Source: Bacteroidaceae bacterium
GTDB taxonomy: Bacteria > Bacteroidota > Bacteroidia > Bacteroidales > Bacteroidaceae
Assembly (NCBI GenBank): GCA_017647225.1
Contig: JAGCLA010000046.1
Coordinates: forward strand, 62,001 to 126,000
Direction of reading: 5' to 3'
Length of the DNA: 64,000 bases
Part shown: positions 39,466-49,233 of the stretch, one piece after another
Numbering within the stretch: position 1 is the first letter of the stretch
Layout of the letters: each line of letters begins with the position of its first letter
Notes under the pieces: generated by a model
Databases searched by the model: none
What the model was told of the DNA's origin: nothing
Seen by the model: the letters and a program-made list of their open reading frames with translations, nothing else
Made by a program: the position numbers and the translations under genes

Positions 39466-40737
39466 TTATTCTGTACGTATAATCTTAAAGTCGGCATGCA
39501 CACCTGTGAATGCTTTGTCATCAACAGTAGTTGTTGTAGGTACGTATGCAACTTTCAAGTTAGGACAATTTTCAAAAGCCCAAGCTTCAATACTCTTTGT
39601 ACCCTCAGCAATAACAACCTCTTCTACACCATTGTGTCCATAAACAAGGTTCTTGCCTATTTTTTCCATAGGCAACAACTCCATTCTTTTCATTCCTGCA
39701 GGAATATATTTTGGCTCATTAGAACCTTTTTCATAAACGACACCATTGTTACTGCATAGTGTAGGGTGTGCCGGGTCAACATGTATATACTCGATGTTTT
39801 TACCATGATAGTTCAAGCCGACACGGTTTATTCCGAATGTTTCGATATTCTTTCCAATAAACAACTCACGGACATTTGCCGGTAGATTGGATGTCGGGTT
39901 GAACGATGTCACTTGATAACCCCCAACGCTGAATGGTGTAACAAAGTATTTCGATGTGGTTGTAACGGAACTGATATTCAAGTGTGTTTCATTAAGGTCG
40001 AACTGACAACCTTGCTCTTTGAAAAGAACAACATCAAACGATTGAGGAAACAAATGGCCATAAGTAGATGTACTTTCCATGTTGAAAATTCCATTGTTTG
40101 TAGGGTCGCTCACATACCATACACCGTCGCAATTAACGTAGTTCCAAGCATGGCCGCCACTCACTCCATATCCATTCAAAAAGCCATTTGTTATAAGGAC
40201 AGGCACATTCTGGCTGTGCAACATCACAAACAAGAGGTTTGAATAACCCTGGCACACAGCTATTTTTTTAGTAAAAACAGGATATGGGTCGTTGTTGACG
40301 TATGAGCCATCGCTATATTCTGTTCCATATTTGACATTACCATACACCCACTTAAAACAGGTTTCGTGAATATCTTTCTGAGTTGCACAATTTTTTACCA
40401 AATCATCGGTAAATTTCTTGATTTCGTTATACTCTTCTGTTGTTATAACGATTTTTCCCATAGTATTGGTACAAGCAGTTCCGGCAGATGTCAACAAACT
40501 TTTTGCAGTAGCCTGAGCATCGTATGCATTCAATTTCGGCGAGCTATCTCCTGCTGGGAATTCAGGCACCTTATCCTCGGCAGCCAATACCTCGAAATGG
40601 ATACTATTGATTTCTGTGACATTGTATGTCACCACCTCGCCTGTCGATAATGATATATGCATTAATTCCTTTTTTTCCTGAGCCGGAAGCAACATTACAA
40701 AAAGCGAGAAAACTGATAGTGTAATAAGCTTTTTCAT
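39466..40737 (-). CDS. Secreted transglutaminase-like protein with BspA-type tail (copy 2)
   Basis: 423 residues, same layout as the neighbouring copy: signal peptide, strand motif MHISLSTGEVVTYNVTEI, transglutaminase-like domain with KIAVCQGYSNLLFVML, GHAWNYV and WYVSDPTNN, then LRR_5-like segments (VRELFIGKNIETFGINRVG, VEEVVIAEGTKSIEAWAF). The triad is intact. Its start overlaps the stop of the upstream gene as ATGA, so the two are translationally coupled; the duplication is local. Confidence 0.88.
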   Translation of the reverse strand: MKKLITLSVFSLFVMLLPAQEKKELMHISLSTGEVVTYNVTEINSIHFEVLAAEDKVPEFPAGDSSPKLNAYDAQATAKSLLTSAGTACTNTMGKIVITTEEYNEIKKFTDDLVKNCATQKDIHETCFKWVYGNVKYGTEYSDGSYVNNDPYPVFTKKIAVCQGYSNLLFVMLHSQNVPVLITNGFLNGYGVSGGHAWNYVNCDGVWYVSDPTNNGIFNMESTSTYGHLFPQSFDVVLFKEQGCQFDLNETHLNISSVTTTSKYFVTPFSVGGYQVTSFNPTSNLPANVRELFIGKNIETFGINRVGLNYHGKNIEYIHVDPAHPTLCSNNGVVYEKGSNEPKYIPAGMKRMELLPMEKIGKNLVYGHNGVEEVVIAEGTKSIEAWAFENCPNLKVAYVPTTTTVDDKAFTGVHADFKIIRTE

Positions 40738-41219
40738 CGTTTTATAAATTTAATTGTTGTTTCATTGTAATTTACAAGATAAACACCCGAAGGCAATGCT
40801 TCGAGCGACAATGTCAGCGCACCGTTATTGCCGGCATTGTCTGACATGAGCATTTCTCCTTTTATAGAATAGAGGCGGACTGCACAGCCGGGAGACAAGC
40901 CGTCAAAGCGTATGGCGTTGTCGGAAAGTTCAAAACGGTCTGCAGCAACCTTATCCTCGACCTCTTCAACATCCTCGATGCTTGTAGGTATTTCATCTAC
41001 AAACTCAAACTTATTCACAAGCGAACGCTTGATTGTCGCCTCATTGGTTGAAGAAACAATCTTGACTGCGTCATCTACAAAAGTAACATACGGCTGTTCG
41101 GCAAGAAGGAAATATACCGATGTGCCATCGTTCATAATAACGCTGAGAGTTTTTCCCTTTTGAGCAGACACAAGAGCCGGCAAGCAAAAAAGCAAAAAAG
41201 CAAATAGTAGTTTTTTCAT
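40734..41219 (-). CDS. Secreted protein with degenerate type IX-like sorting tail
   Basis: About 161 residues. I start at the ATG at 41219 (MKKLLFAFLLFCLPALVSAQ), which gives a clean signal peptide; the open frame reaches 41270 inside the neighbouring gene. After the strand motif LSVIMNDGTSVYFLLAEQP comes an acidic linker and a tail (VRLYSIKGEMLM, LPSGVYLVNY, FIKR) resembling a type A C-terminal sorting domain. Such tails mark cargo of the type IX secretion system, but no T9SS gene is in the window. Couples to the transglutaminase gene by ATGA overlap. Confidence 0.78.
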   Translation of the reverse strand: MKKLLFAFLLFCLPALVSAQKGKTLSVIMNDGTSVYFLLAEQPYVTFVDDAVKIVSSTNEATIKRSLVNKFEFVDEIPTSIEDVEEVEDKVAADRFELSDNAIRFDGLSPGCAVRLYSIKGEMLMSDNAGNNGALTLSLEALPSGVYLVNYNETTIKFIKR

Positions 41220-41232
41220 ATATATATTTTTT

Positions 41233-43101
41233 TTATTCAACACTCTGTTTAACTTCCTCGACACCCTCAATTTGAGAGATGTTGCTTATGACCTCCTGAA
41301 GTTCGGCCGAAGAGTGTACCGGGAATTCCATAGAGCAATAGCCTATTTCGTCGCGGTTTTCGGTATTGATACGTGTAAGCGACAAGTGTAATTTGTTTGT
41401 TATGCAATCGATAAGGTCAACAAGCAAATGATAACGGTCTATTACAACGATATCAATTTTTACCGGATAGAGGAACTCGCGGTCTTCCTCAAAATTAACG
41501 GCAACAATGTCGTCACCATGCTGTGAGGCAAGGCGTATTGCCACCTTACAGTCGCGACGGTGAATTGATATAGAGCCGTCGGGGTTCTTGAAACCGATGA
41601 CCTCGTCGCCGGGCAAAGGACGACAATGCTCACAACGGTCGTACTGCAGTTTACGTTGTTTGTTAAGGAAATTGTTTATACGCGATTTAGCCTTGTATGT
41701 CGATACGGACAAAAGCCAATCTTTCTTTGGATTGACGTTGTCGTTATAACCAATCTCCACAACATCGCCACGTTCAAGTTCGGTCTTTACCGACGACAAC
41801 ACACCGTTTATGCGTGCATAGTGGGCGTGAAGACCAAGCTCGCTATGTATCTCGAAAGCAAAATCAAGCGCAGTAGCACCCTTTGGAAGTATTATTCCCT
41901 TACCCTCGGGGGTATATGCTATTATGTCGTCGTTGTAGAATGATGATGTGACTCCGTCCATATACTCAACCTCTTTACCGCGGGTTGCCATCTCCTGAAG
42001 CACATGCTTGAACTTCTCGAGCCAATTGGTAATGGTGGTTTCGGAACTCTCGGCGATACAACCGAACTGCGACTTGCGTATCATGCGCTCCGATGATATA
42101 TGCACCTCTTCCCATGTTCCTTGTGGGTTGAGCAGCTTGACATGATAGCTCTGATAGCCGTTTTCCTTTGGAGAGTCGATGAAGTTTGCCACACTACCCG
42201 GCTTTTCCTTGAAACGGTCGGTAAGGATAGAGTAAATCTTGAGACTCATATCCTTTTCGGAATAATCGTGGGTATTGGGGTATATGATTCTGATGTAATA
42301 CTTTCCCTCGACATGCTTGAAGTCGCAGCCAGAGCCGTGCATCTTGCGCCATGCGCTGTAAGGACCACGCGAATACAATTCGGTGCGTGCCATGAGAATA
42401 TCGTTGTTTTCAAGCAGGCGTTCTATCTCAAACATGAATGATTTAAGCCCCGGCTCGCGCTCCTTTATCTCCTTTTCGAGTTCACTTTCAAGAAATGCAT
42501 ATTCGCGAGGACAACGGTAACGGAATGAGAGGTTTTCCATTTCGCGCTTGATGTAATAGAGTCCCAGGCGGTGTGCGAGAGGCGCATAGAAGTAATCGGT
42601 TTCACCGGCTATCTTCATCTGCTTGTCAGGACGCATACTGTTGAGGGTACGCATATTATGCAAGCGGTCGGATAGTTTTATAAGCAGGGCACGGATATCG
42701 TAGTGCAACGAGTTGAGCATCTGCTTGTAATTGTCGATTTGGCTCGACGATGTAGGCGTATTCTTCTTTTTCTTTTTTGTAACGACATCGACAAGGAATG
42801 CGACATCGTCACCGAAACGCTGACGGATATCCTCTATTGTATATGGGGTATCTTCAACCACATCGTGAAGAAAGGCCGCAATAATGGGGTTTGCTCCCAA
42901 ACGCAACTCCTCGGCAACAATTTTTGCCACAGCCACCGGGTGCATTATATAAGGCTCACCCGACTTGCGACGCTGCTCCTTATGAGCCTCACGAGCCAAA
43001 GCATAAGCGTCGGCAACCCTTATTATATCTTCAGTCGAAAGACGACGTGCAAGACGTTCGAGTAACCCTTCGACCTCTTTGTCTATTTTCTGATATTCCA
43101 T
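41233..43101 (-). CDS. RelA/SpoT homologue, hydrolase intact, synthetase degenerate
   Basis: About 622 residues in the long RSH layout: HD hydrolase (1-190), synthetase-like (210-350), TGS (about 395-455), then an ACT domain at the end. The hydrolase keeps MHPVAVA, FLHDVVEDT and KLSDRLHNMRT. In the synthetase region the GRPKH..S motif reads YSRGPYSAWRKM, and the Asp preceding the conserved IRI strand is Gly (HVEGKYYIRI), while GYQSYH remains. This suggests a (p)ppGpp hydrolase that has lost synthesis. The GTG at 43110 opens the frame; ATG 43101 is preferred. Confidence 0.92.
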   Translation of the reverse strand: MEYQKIDKEVEGLLERLARRLSTEDIIRVADAYALAREAHKEQRRKSGEPYIMHPVAVAKIVAEELRLGANPIIAAFLHDVVEDTPYTIEDIRQRFGDDVAFLVDVVTKKKKKNTPTSSSQIDNYKQMLNSLHYDIRALLIKLSDRLHNMRTLNSMRPDKQMKIAGETDYFYAPLAHRLGLYYIKREMENLSFRYRCPREYAFLESELEKEIKEREPGLKSFMFEIERLLENNDILMARTELYSRGPYSAWRKMHGSGCDFKHVEGKYYIRIIYPNTHDYSEKDMSLKIYSILTDRFKEKPGSVANFIDSPKENGYQSYHVKLLNPQGTWEEVHISSERMIRKSQFGCIAESSETTITNWLEKFKHVLQEMATRGKEVEYMDGVTSSFYNDDIIAYTPEGKGIILPKGATALDFAFEIHSELGLHAHYARINGVLSSVKTELERGDVVEIGYNDNVNPKKDWLLSVSTYKAKSRINNFLNKQRKLQYDRCEHCRPLPGDEVIGFKNPDGSISIHRRDCKVAIRLASQHGDDIVAVNFEEDREFLYPVKIDIVVIDRYHLLVDLIDCITNKLHLSLTRINTENRDEIGYCSMEFPVHSSAELQEVISNISQIEGVEEVKQSVE

Positions 43102-43298
43102 GATTCCCACTTTTGATTATGGACATTTTTCTCTCATAAAACGCAAATTTGGCAAAAAAACAGCAACAGCAAAATAATTTGTTGAATTTTATTTCGAAAT
43201 TAAACGAAAATTATTCTAAAAAAACACAAAAATAACTGACCTGATAAATTATATTTATTTTATCGGCTTACAGAGCCTGTTTTTCCATCTTAATTTAT

Positions 43299-43306
43299 TA
43301 ACTTTG
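43299..43306 (+). promoter_or_regulatory. pheS promoter, -7 box
   Basis: TAACTTTG followed by C, an exact TAnnTTTG match, 37 bases upstream of pheS. Confidence 0.65.
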
Positions 43307-43343
43307 CGAATTAGAAAAATCAAGTTGACAAAACTATAAGAAT

Positions 43344-44363
43344 ATGATAGAACAGATAAACAACCTTTTCGAAGAGATAAAGGGTACAACTGCTTCAAAT
43401 GCCGAAGAGCTTGAGGCACTTCGTTTGAAGTATTTGAGCAAAAAAGGTATCATCAACGGACTGATGGCGCAGTTCCGCGAAGTTCCTGCCGAGCAGAAGA
43501 GAGAGGTCGGTGTTAAACTTAACGAACTCAAGAACGCTGTTCAGGAGCACTTCAACGCACTCAAGGAACAGATTGAGAACAAGGAAGAGGAACAGTGCGA
43601 GATTGACCTCACACGCCCTTCATACCCGACTGTTCTTGGTACACGCCACCCTCTTTCAATTGTAAAGAACGAGATTGTCGATATCTTCGCACGTTTGGGA
43701 TTCTCTATTGCCAACGGTGTTGAGGTTGAGGACGACTGGCATGTATTCTCTTCAATGAACTTTGCAGAAGACCACCCTGCACGCGACATGCAGGACACAT
43801 TCTTCATCGAGGCTCACCCCGACATCATACTACGTACACACACAAGTAGCGTACAGAGCCGTGTGATGGAGACAAGCCAGCCCCCTATCCGCATCATTGC
43901 TCCGGGACGTGTTTACCGTAACGAGGCTATCAGCTACCGCGCACACTGTTTCTTCCACCAGTTGGAAGGTCTGTATATTGACAAGAACGTATCATTCACC
44001 GACCTCAAGCAGGTGCTTTTGCTCTTTGCACAGGAGATGTTCGGCAAGGACACAAAGATTCGTCTTCGCCCATCGTACTTCCCATTCACCGAGCCAAGTG
44101 CCGAAATGGATATAAGCTGTAACATCTGTGGCGGTAAGGGTTGTCCTTTCTGCAAGAACACAGGTTGGGTTGAGATTTTGGGTTGCGGTATGGTTGATCC
44201 TAACGTTCTCGAGCTTTGCGGTATCGACAGCAAGGAGTATTCAGGTTATGCATTCGGTATGGGTATCGAGCGTATCACCAACCTTAAATACCAGGTTAAG
44301 GACTTGCGCTTGTTCAGCGAGAACGATGTACGTTTCCTCAAACTCTTCGAGAGCGCGAACTAA
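43344..44363 (+). CDS. pheS: Phenylalanine-tRNA ligase alpha subunit
   Basis: 339 residues; forms an alpha2beta2 enzyme that charges tRNA-Phe. An N-terminal coiled coil (about 1-85) is followed by the class II core: HPLSIVKNEIVDIFARLGF, RTHTSSVQSRVME (motif 2), FPFTEPSAEMDISC and motif 3 GFAFGMGIERI-like (YAFGMGIERITNLKY). A CxxC..CxxC insertion (CNICGGKGCPFC) is common in this family. pheT is not adjacent. Confidence 0.97.
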   Translation: MIEQINNLFEEIKGTTASNAEELEALRLKYLSKKGIINGLMAQFREVPAEQKREVGVKLNELKNAVQEHFNALKEQIENKEEEQCEIDLTRPSYPTVLGTRHPLSIVKNEIVDIFARLGFSIANGVEVEDDWHVFSSMNFAEDHPARDMQDTFFIEAHPDIILRTHTSSVQSRVMETSQPPIRIIAPGRVYRNEAISYRAHCFFHQLEGLYIDKNVSFTDLKQVLLLFAQEMFGKDTKIRLRPSYFPFTEPSAEMDISCNICGGKGCPFCKNTGWVEILGCGMVDPNVLELCGIDSKEYSGYAFGMGIERITNLKYQVKDLRLFSENDVRFLKLFESAN

Positions 44364-44375
44364 ACACTCCCCACA

Positions 44376-44876
44376 ATGGCTACAACCATTTACATGACTC
44401 GCCACGGCGAGACAATAGAAAACTCAAAAGGGTTATTCCAGGGACAGACTCCCGGACACCTGTCGGAGCTCGGCATTCAGCAGGCACACACATTACGCCC
44501 GCGAATAGCTGAATTAGAGTTCGACGTGGTGCTGTGCAGCGACCTCAAGCGTTGCCTCGACACAGCCGAGATAGCTCTCGAAGGCGTTGAATGCACATTT
44601 ATAAAAGAGCCTCTGCTACGCGAGCGCGACCTCGGAAACCTCGCAGGCACCCCGATAAAAGGCGCGACACTCAACGAAACGGTTGAAACAGAGGAGTCGA
44701 TGAAAGAGAGGGCGCATAAGTTCATCGACAAGGTCAGAAAGGAATACCCCGGAAAGAAGCTACTTGCTTTCAGCCATGGATTCTTCTGCCGTATAATGGA
44801 AGCCGAAATCAAGGGAGTAACACACCGCGATGTTACACTCTTCGACAATTGCGAAATAAGAGAGTTTATAGTATAA
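44376..44876 (+). CDS. Histidine phosphatase family protein
   Basis: 166 residues. The phosphoglycerate-mutase-like RHG motif is TIYMTRHGETIENSKG, with the second catalytic His in LLAFSHGFFCRIM and Glu in RERDLGNLAG. Members dephosphorylate small phosphorylated metabolites or proteins; the substrate cannot be told. It starts 12 bases after pheS and ends at a strong terminator. Confidence 0.92.
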   Translation: MATTIYMTRHGETIENSKGLFQGQTPGHLSELGIQQAHTLRPRIAELEFDVVLCSDLKRCLDTAEIALEGVECTFIKEPLLRERDLGNLAGTPIKGATLNETVETEESMKERAHKFIDKVRKEYPGKKLLAFSHGFFCRIMEAEIKGVTHRDVTLFDNCEIREFIV

Positions 44877-44879
44877 GAC

Positions 44880-44907
44880 AAGGTTTTCCGCCGCGGCGGA
44901 AAACCTT
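44880..44907 (+). terminator. Terminator after the histidine phosphatase gene
   Basis: Perfect 28-base palindrome AAGGTTTTCCGCCG/CGGCGGAAAACCTT followed by TTCTTGTT. Confidence 0.85.
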
Positions 44908-44933
44908 TCTTGTTATTATGCGAAACATGGATT

Positions 44934-45593
44934 ATGAAAAAAGCCGAACTATACAAGAAAGCGATTGAATACTTTGAAGTTGCCATTCCCATTGCCGAGA
45001 CTGAGTTGAACTATACCAATGCGTTCGACCTGCTTGTTGCAGTCATACTTTCGGCACAATGCACCGACAAGCGCGTGAACATGGTCACTCCCGACCTTAT
45101 CGCACGCTACCCTACAGCATGGGAGATGGCCGAAGCACACCCCGACGAGATATACAACTATATAAAAAGTGTGTCCTACCCCAACAACAAAGCAAAACAC
45201 CTTGTAGGTATGGCACAGAAGCTATGCAGTGACTTTGGTGGCGAAGTGCCCGACACTCTCGAGGAGCTGACGACACTGCCCGGTGTAGGACGCAAAACAG
45301 CAAATGTAATCCTGTCGGTAGTATGGGACAAGAGCGCCATGGCTGTCGATACGCATGTATTCCGCGTCAGCCGTCGCATAGGGCTTGTTCCAAAGCGTTG
45401 TACCACCCCATACAGCGTGGAAATGGAGTTGATGAAACACCTTCCGCATGACATTATCCCCAAAGCACATCATTGGCTCATACTGCACGGACGCTACATG
45501 TGCAAGGCACGAAACCCCGAATGCAAGAAATGCGGAATAAGAAATATCTGCAAAGAATACACGAAAATCCACAAAGCAGATACAATTATTTAA
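44934..45593 (+). CDS. nth: Endonuclease III
   Basis: 219 residues; DNA glycosylase/AP lyase for oxidised pyrimidines. The helix-hairpin-helix LPGVGRKTANVIL carries the catalytic Lys, the catalytic Asp lies in AVDTHVFRVSRR, and the C-terminal cysteines (CKARNPECKKCGIRNIC) have the C-x6-C-x2-C-x5-C spacing of the [4Fe-4S] cluster. A TTG at 44910 opens the frame but overlaps the terminator region; the ATG at 44934 (MKKAELYKK) is chosen. Confidence 0.96.
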   Translation: MKKAELYKKAIEYFEVAIPIAETELNYTNAFDLLVAVILSAQCTDKRVNMVTPDLIARYPTAWEMAEAHPDEIYNYIKSVSYPNNKAKHLVGMAQKLCSDFGGEVPDTLEELTTLPGVGRKTANVILSVVWDKSAMAVDTHVFRVSRRIGLVPKRCTTPYSVEMELMKHLPHDIIPKAHHWLILHGRYMCKARNPECKKCGIRNICKEYTKIHKADTII

Positions 45594-45603
45594 TAAAATG
45601 GTA

Positions 45604-45631
45604 TTGTTTTTATTAAAAATCATTACCTTTG
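45604..45631 (+). promoter_or_regulatory. pgk promoter
   Basis: TTG at 45604, a 17-base gap, then the -7 box TACCTTTG (45624-45631), 56 bases before the pgk start. Confidence 0.6.
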
Positions 45632-45687
45632 TAAAGATATCGTAGATAATTTAAGAACATTATTATTAACCAAATAAAATTTCAATC

Positions 45688-46938
45688 ATGACAATTGACA
45701 ATTTCAAGTTTGCCGGCAAAAAGGCAATCGTTCGTGTTGATTTCAATGTGCCCTTGAACGAAGAGGGTAAAATTACTGACGACACACGTATCCGCGGTGC
45801 ACTCCCTACATTGAAGAAGGTACTTGCTGACGGTGGCGCTCTTATCATCATGTCACACATGGGTAAGCCAAAGGGCAAGGTTAACGCAAAATACTCTTTG
45901 AGCCAGATTGTTGACGCTGTTTCAGAGAAGTTGGGCGTTGCTGTTCAGTTCGCTCCTGACTGCGCAAAGGCTGCCGAAGCTGCTGCAGCTCTCAAGCCAG
46001 GCGAAGTTCTTATGCTCGAGAACCTCCGTTTCTACCCAGAGGAGGAAGGCAAGCCTGTAGGTATCGACAAGGAAGATCCTGCATACAACGATGCTAAGAA
46101 GGCAATGAAAGAGTCACAGAAAGAGTTCTCTAAGACACTTGCTTCTTACGCTGACTGCTATATCAACGACGCATTCGGTACAGCTCACCGTCGTCACGCT
46201 TCAACAGCTGTTATCGCTGACTACTTCGATGCTGACAACAAGATGCTCGGTTACTTGATGGAGAAGGAAGTTCAGGCTGTTGACAACATCCTCAAAGACA
46301 TCAAGCGTCCTTTCACCGCTATCATGGGTGGTTCAAAGGTTTCTACAAAGATCGGTATCATCGAGAACTTGATGGACAAGGTTGACAACCTCATTCTCTG
46401 CGGTGGTATGACATATACATTCGCAAAAGCTCAGGGTGGCGAAATCGGCCGTTCAATCGTTGAGGACGACAAGCTTGACCTTGCTTTGAACATCATTGAG
46501 CAGGCTAAGGCAAAGGGTGTAAACCTCGTTCTTGCACAGGACTGTGTTGCTGCTGATGATTTCTCTAACGACGCTAACACACAGGTATGCTCAGCAAAGG
46601 CTATCCCTGCTGGTTGGGAAGGCTTGGATGCAGGTCCTGAAGCACAGAAGGCATTCGCTGCTGCTATCGTTGACGCAAAGACTATCCTTTGGAACGGTCC
46701 TGCAGGTGTGTTCGAGTTCGACAACTTCACAGCTGGTTCACGTGCTATCGCAGAGGCTATCGCTAAGGCAACAGCTAACGGTGCATTCTCACTCATTGGT
46801 GGTGGTGACTCTGTAGCATGTATCAACAAGTTCGGTATGGCTGATCAGGTATCATACATCTCAACAGGTGGTGGTGCTCTTCTTGAGGCTATCGAGGGTA
46901 AAGTTCTCCCGGGCGTTGCAGCTATCAAGGGTGAATAA
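45688..46938 (+). CDS. pgk: Phosphoglycerate kinase
   Basis: 416 residues; transfers phosphate from 1,3-bisphosphoglycerate to ADP in glycolysis. [48 protein letters not shown] and the C-terminal [13 protein letters not shown] and [13 protein letters not shown] are complete. Codon choice is markedly regular (GCT, AAG, GAC), as expected for a highly expressed gene. Ends before a hairpin terminator. Confidence 0.98.
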   Translation: MTIDNFKFAGKKAIVRVDFNVPLNEEGKITDDTRIRGALPTLKKVLADGGALIIMSHMGKPKGKVNAKYSLSQIVDAVSEKLGVAVQFAPDCAKAAEAAAALKPGEVLMLENLRFYPEEEGKPVGIDKEDPAYNDAKKAMKESQKEFSKTLASYADCYINDAFGTAHRRHASTAVIADYFDADNKMLGYLMEKEVQAVDNILKDIKRPFTAIMGGSKVSTKIGIIENLMDKVDNLILCGGMTYTFAKAQGGEIGRSIVEDDKLDLALNIIEQAKAKGVNLVLAQDCVAADDFSNDANTQVCSAKAIPAGWEGLDAGPEAQKAFAAAIVDAKTILWNGPAGVFEFDNFTAGSRAIAEAIAKATANGAFSLIGGGDSVACINKFGMADQVSYISTGGGALLEAIEGKVLPGVAAIKGE

Positions 46939-46960
46939 TAACAACCCACAATAATAACTT

Positions 46961-46992
46961 CATAAACAGCGTGGGCAACCGCGCTGTTTATG
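46961..46992 (+). terminator. Terminator after pgk
   Basis: CATAAACAGCG/CGCTGTTTATG arms around a 10-base loop, followed by TTTATAAAA. An ATG in the right arm could open the next frame, but a start inside the stem is unlikely. Confidence 0.65.
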
Positions 46993-47007
46993 TTTATAAA
47001 AGAGAGT

Positions 47008-49203
47008 ATGGACGACAAGCAGATAAAGGATATACAGGAAAAGGTAACGGCATTTCTCGATGCAAACAGACTCAAGCAGGCTATCGACACCCTAAGCGTC
47101 GATATCGACAACTTGCAGGACTGGGATTTGAGAACACGCTACAACGAATTGCAGACCGCATACAGATATATGCTGGAATATATGCGTATGGGAATGCAGG
47201 ACCCTGACAGGGAGCGCCTGTATGATGAGCTTGTCGGACGTTGCTATATAATAAATGACCTTATTGCCACATCAAGAGAAAGCGAACACTCGACAAAGGT
47301 ATATAGCCAGAAATGCAGAAGATACAAGACTCTCGACTGCATAGAGCCTATATACCACGCACTAAAAGAGAATGTTGCAAACATAGAGGTCACAAAGATG
47401 CTACCTGCCGAAGAGTGCAAGAACGTCACAGCACAGCTACGTCAGGAACACGAAAAACTGCTTTCACAGCTTTGGGAAGCAATCTGGTGCAGCAGGTCAT
47501 GGAACAAGAGCCATGCCGAAAAAATTTCAGCCATTGTCAACGACAGCGAGATTGCGATAAACGACCGTGCAACAATTGTCAGCGCAATAACAATGGGAGC
47601 ATTAAAGTGTTTTGAGCCGTTGAAGGCCACCACCCTATGCGCCATTGCCACAAGCAATGAGAGCCTGCTTTCGACAAGAGCATTGACAGGGCTTGTCATC
47701 ATACTGCTAAGATACGACAACCGTATAGGATATTACAAGGAGATTACATCGGCACTACAGACACTACAGGAAGATGCGACATGCCTCAAACGCCTGCAGA
47801 CCATACAGATACAACTGTTACGTTGTCGCGAGACACAGAAGATAGACCGTAAGATGCGCGAGGAGATTATTCCTGCGATGATGAAAAACCCCAAGCTGAA
47901 TAACGAGAAATTCAGCATTGACATACTCAGCGAAATAGAAAAGGACGAGGACAAAAACCCCGAATGGGCCAACTGGGTTGAGCAAGATGCCATAAAGGAC
48001 AAGCTCGAAGAGATGGCAAAATGGCAGTTCGAGGGAGCAGACATCTATATGAGCACATTCTCACAGCTCAAGAACTTCCCGTTCTTTGGCGAGATGACCA
48101 ATTGGTTCCGTCCATTCGACGAACAGGCACCTTCAATAGCAGAGTTACTCCCACAAAACATCGAGGGAGGAAAGACACTTATCGGTGCAATATGCGCTTC
48201 GCCATTCTTCTGCAACAGCGACAAATACTCGTTCTGCTTCACCTTCAAGCAGGTGCCACAGGAGCAGCGCGATATGCTTATGGGACAGATTCCCGACAAG
48301 GGAGAGATACAGGAAGCCGGCGATGACATTGCAGACACAAGAGAGAAACGCGCAGAGACCGAAAGCAACCAATACATACAGGACCTGTACCGCTTCTTCA
48401 AGCTGTCGAACTTCCGTCATGAGTTCGACGACCCGTTCGCAACCTCGCTAAACATGCTTGAAAGCAAATCCCTTTCGGGGCTGATAACCGGCAACGACGC
48501 GCTTTTAAGGACATTCCGCTATCTTGTGGAAAAAGAGTATTACGGCGAAGCATACAAAGCAGGACGCATATACGAGAAAAGCGGTGAGGGCGATGCGCAG
48601 TTCTATCAGGAAATGGGTTTCTGCATGCAGAAAGAACGCAACTTCAACACAGCCATCGACTACTACACAAGAGCCGACATCATAAAGCCCGACACACTAT
48701 GGACCCTTCGCCACATAGCTCAGTGCTATCGCATGCAGGGCGAACTTGAAAAGGCATTGAGCTACTATCAGATTGCCGAAGAGCTTGCTCCTGAGAATAT
48801 CTCATTACTCTTGCAGACAGGAGAGAGCTTTGCTGCCACAAAGAGATACGAAGAGGCTTTTGCACGATTCTACAAGGTCGAATTCTTAAAACCGGGCTCA
48901 CGTCGCGCACTACGCGCCATAGCATGGTGCTCATTCATCACCGGCAACGACGAACAGGCACGCGAATACTACAAACGTCTGTTGGAGATGCCCACCCCCA
49001 CATTCGAGGACTACCTCAATGCCGCACACGTTGAATGGGTTAACAGAAACAGGACAAAAGCTGTTGAGTTGTATAGCAAGGCCAAAGAATGCGGCAAGAA
49101 CAGCGACGAGATAGCTGAACATATCATGCGTGATAAAGAGACACTCATGGCACGCGGCGTAAGCGAAAAAGAACTGCTCTTGCTACGCGACATGATATAT
49201 TAA
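47008..49203 (+). CDS. Tetratricopeptide-repeat protein, large cytoplasmic
   Basis: About 731 residues with no signal peptide. The first 480 residues are helical and unlike any family I recognise (QEKVTAFLDANRLKQAIDTL, LLPQNIEGGKTLIGAI). From about residue 510 to the end are five or more TPR units (QFYQEMGFCMQKERNFNTAI, RHIAQCYRMQGELEKALSYY, GESFAATKRYEEAFARFYKV, NRNRTKAVELYSKAKECG). Likely a protein-interaction scaffold found in Bacteroidetes. The start at 47008 (MDDKQIK) is preferred over 46990, which falls in a terminator stem. Confidence 0.85.
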   Translation: MDDKQIKDIQEKVTAFLDANRLKQAIDTLSVDIDNLQDWDLRTRYNELQTAYRYMLEYMRMGMQDPDRERLYDELVGRCYIINDLIATSRESEHSTKVYSQKCRRYKTLDCIEPIYHALKENVANIEVTKMLPAEECKNVTAQLRQEHEKLLSQLWEAIWCSRSWNKSHAEKISAIVNDSEIAINDRATIVSAITMGALKCFEPLKATTLCAIATSNESLLSTRALTGLVIILLRYDNRIGYYKEITSALQTLQEDATCLKRLQTIQIQLLRCRETQKIDRKMREEIIPAMMKNPKLNNEKFSIDILSEIEKDEDKNPEWANWVEQDAIKDKLEEMAKWQFEGADIYMSTFSQLKNFPFFGEMTNWFRPFDEQAPSIAELLPQNIEGGKTLIGAICASPFFCNSDKYSFCFTFKQVPQEQRDMLMGQIPDKGEIQEAGDDIADTREKRAETESNQYIQDLYRFFKLSNFRHEFDDPFATSLNMLESKSLSGLITGNDALLRTFRYLVEKEYYGEAYKAGRIYEKSGEGDAQFYQEMGFCMQKERNFNTAIDYYTRADIIKPDTLWTLRHIAQCYRMQGELEKALSYYQIAEELAPENISLLLQTGESFAATKRYEEAFARFYKVEFLKPGSRRALRAIAWCSFITGNDEQAREYYKRLLEMPTPTFEDYLNAAHVEWVNRNRTKAVELYSKAKECGKNSDEIAEHIMRDKETLMARGVSEKELLLLRDMIY

Positions 49204-49233
49204 ATCTGAAATCTGAAAACGGAAATCTGAAAG

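Noticed and set aside
41220..41270. N-terminal extension of the sorting-tail protein
   Set aside because: It overlaps the end of the rel-like gene and precedes a clear signal peptide at 41219.
46990..47007. Start of the TPR gene at 46990
   Set aside because: The ATG is inside the right arm of the pgk terminator; ATG 47008 is free.
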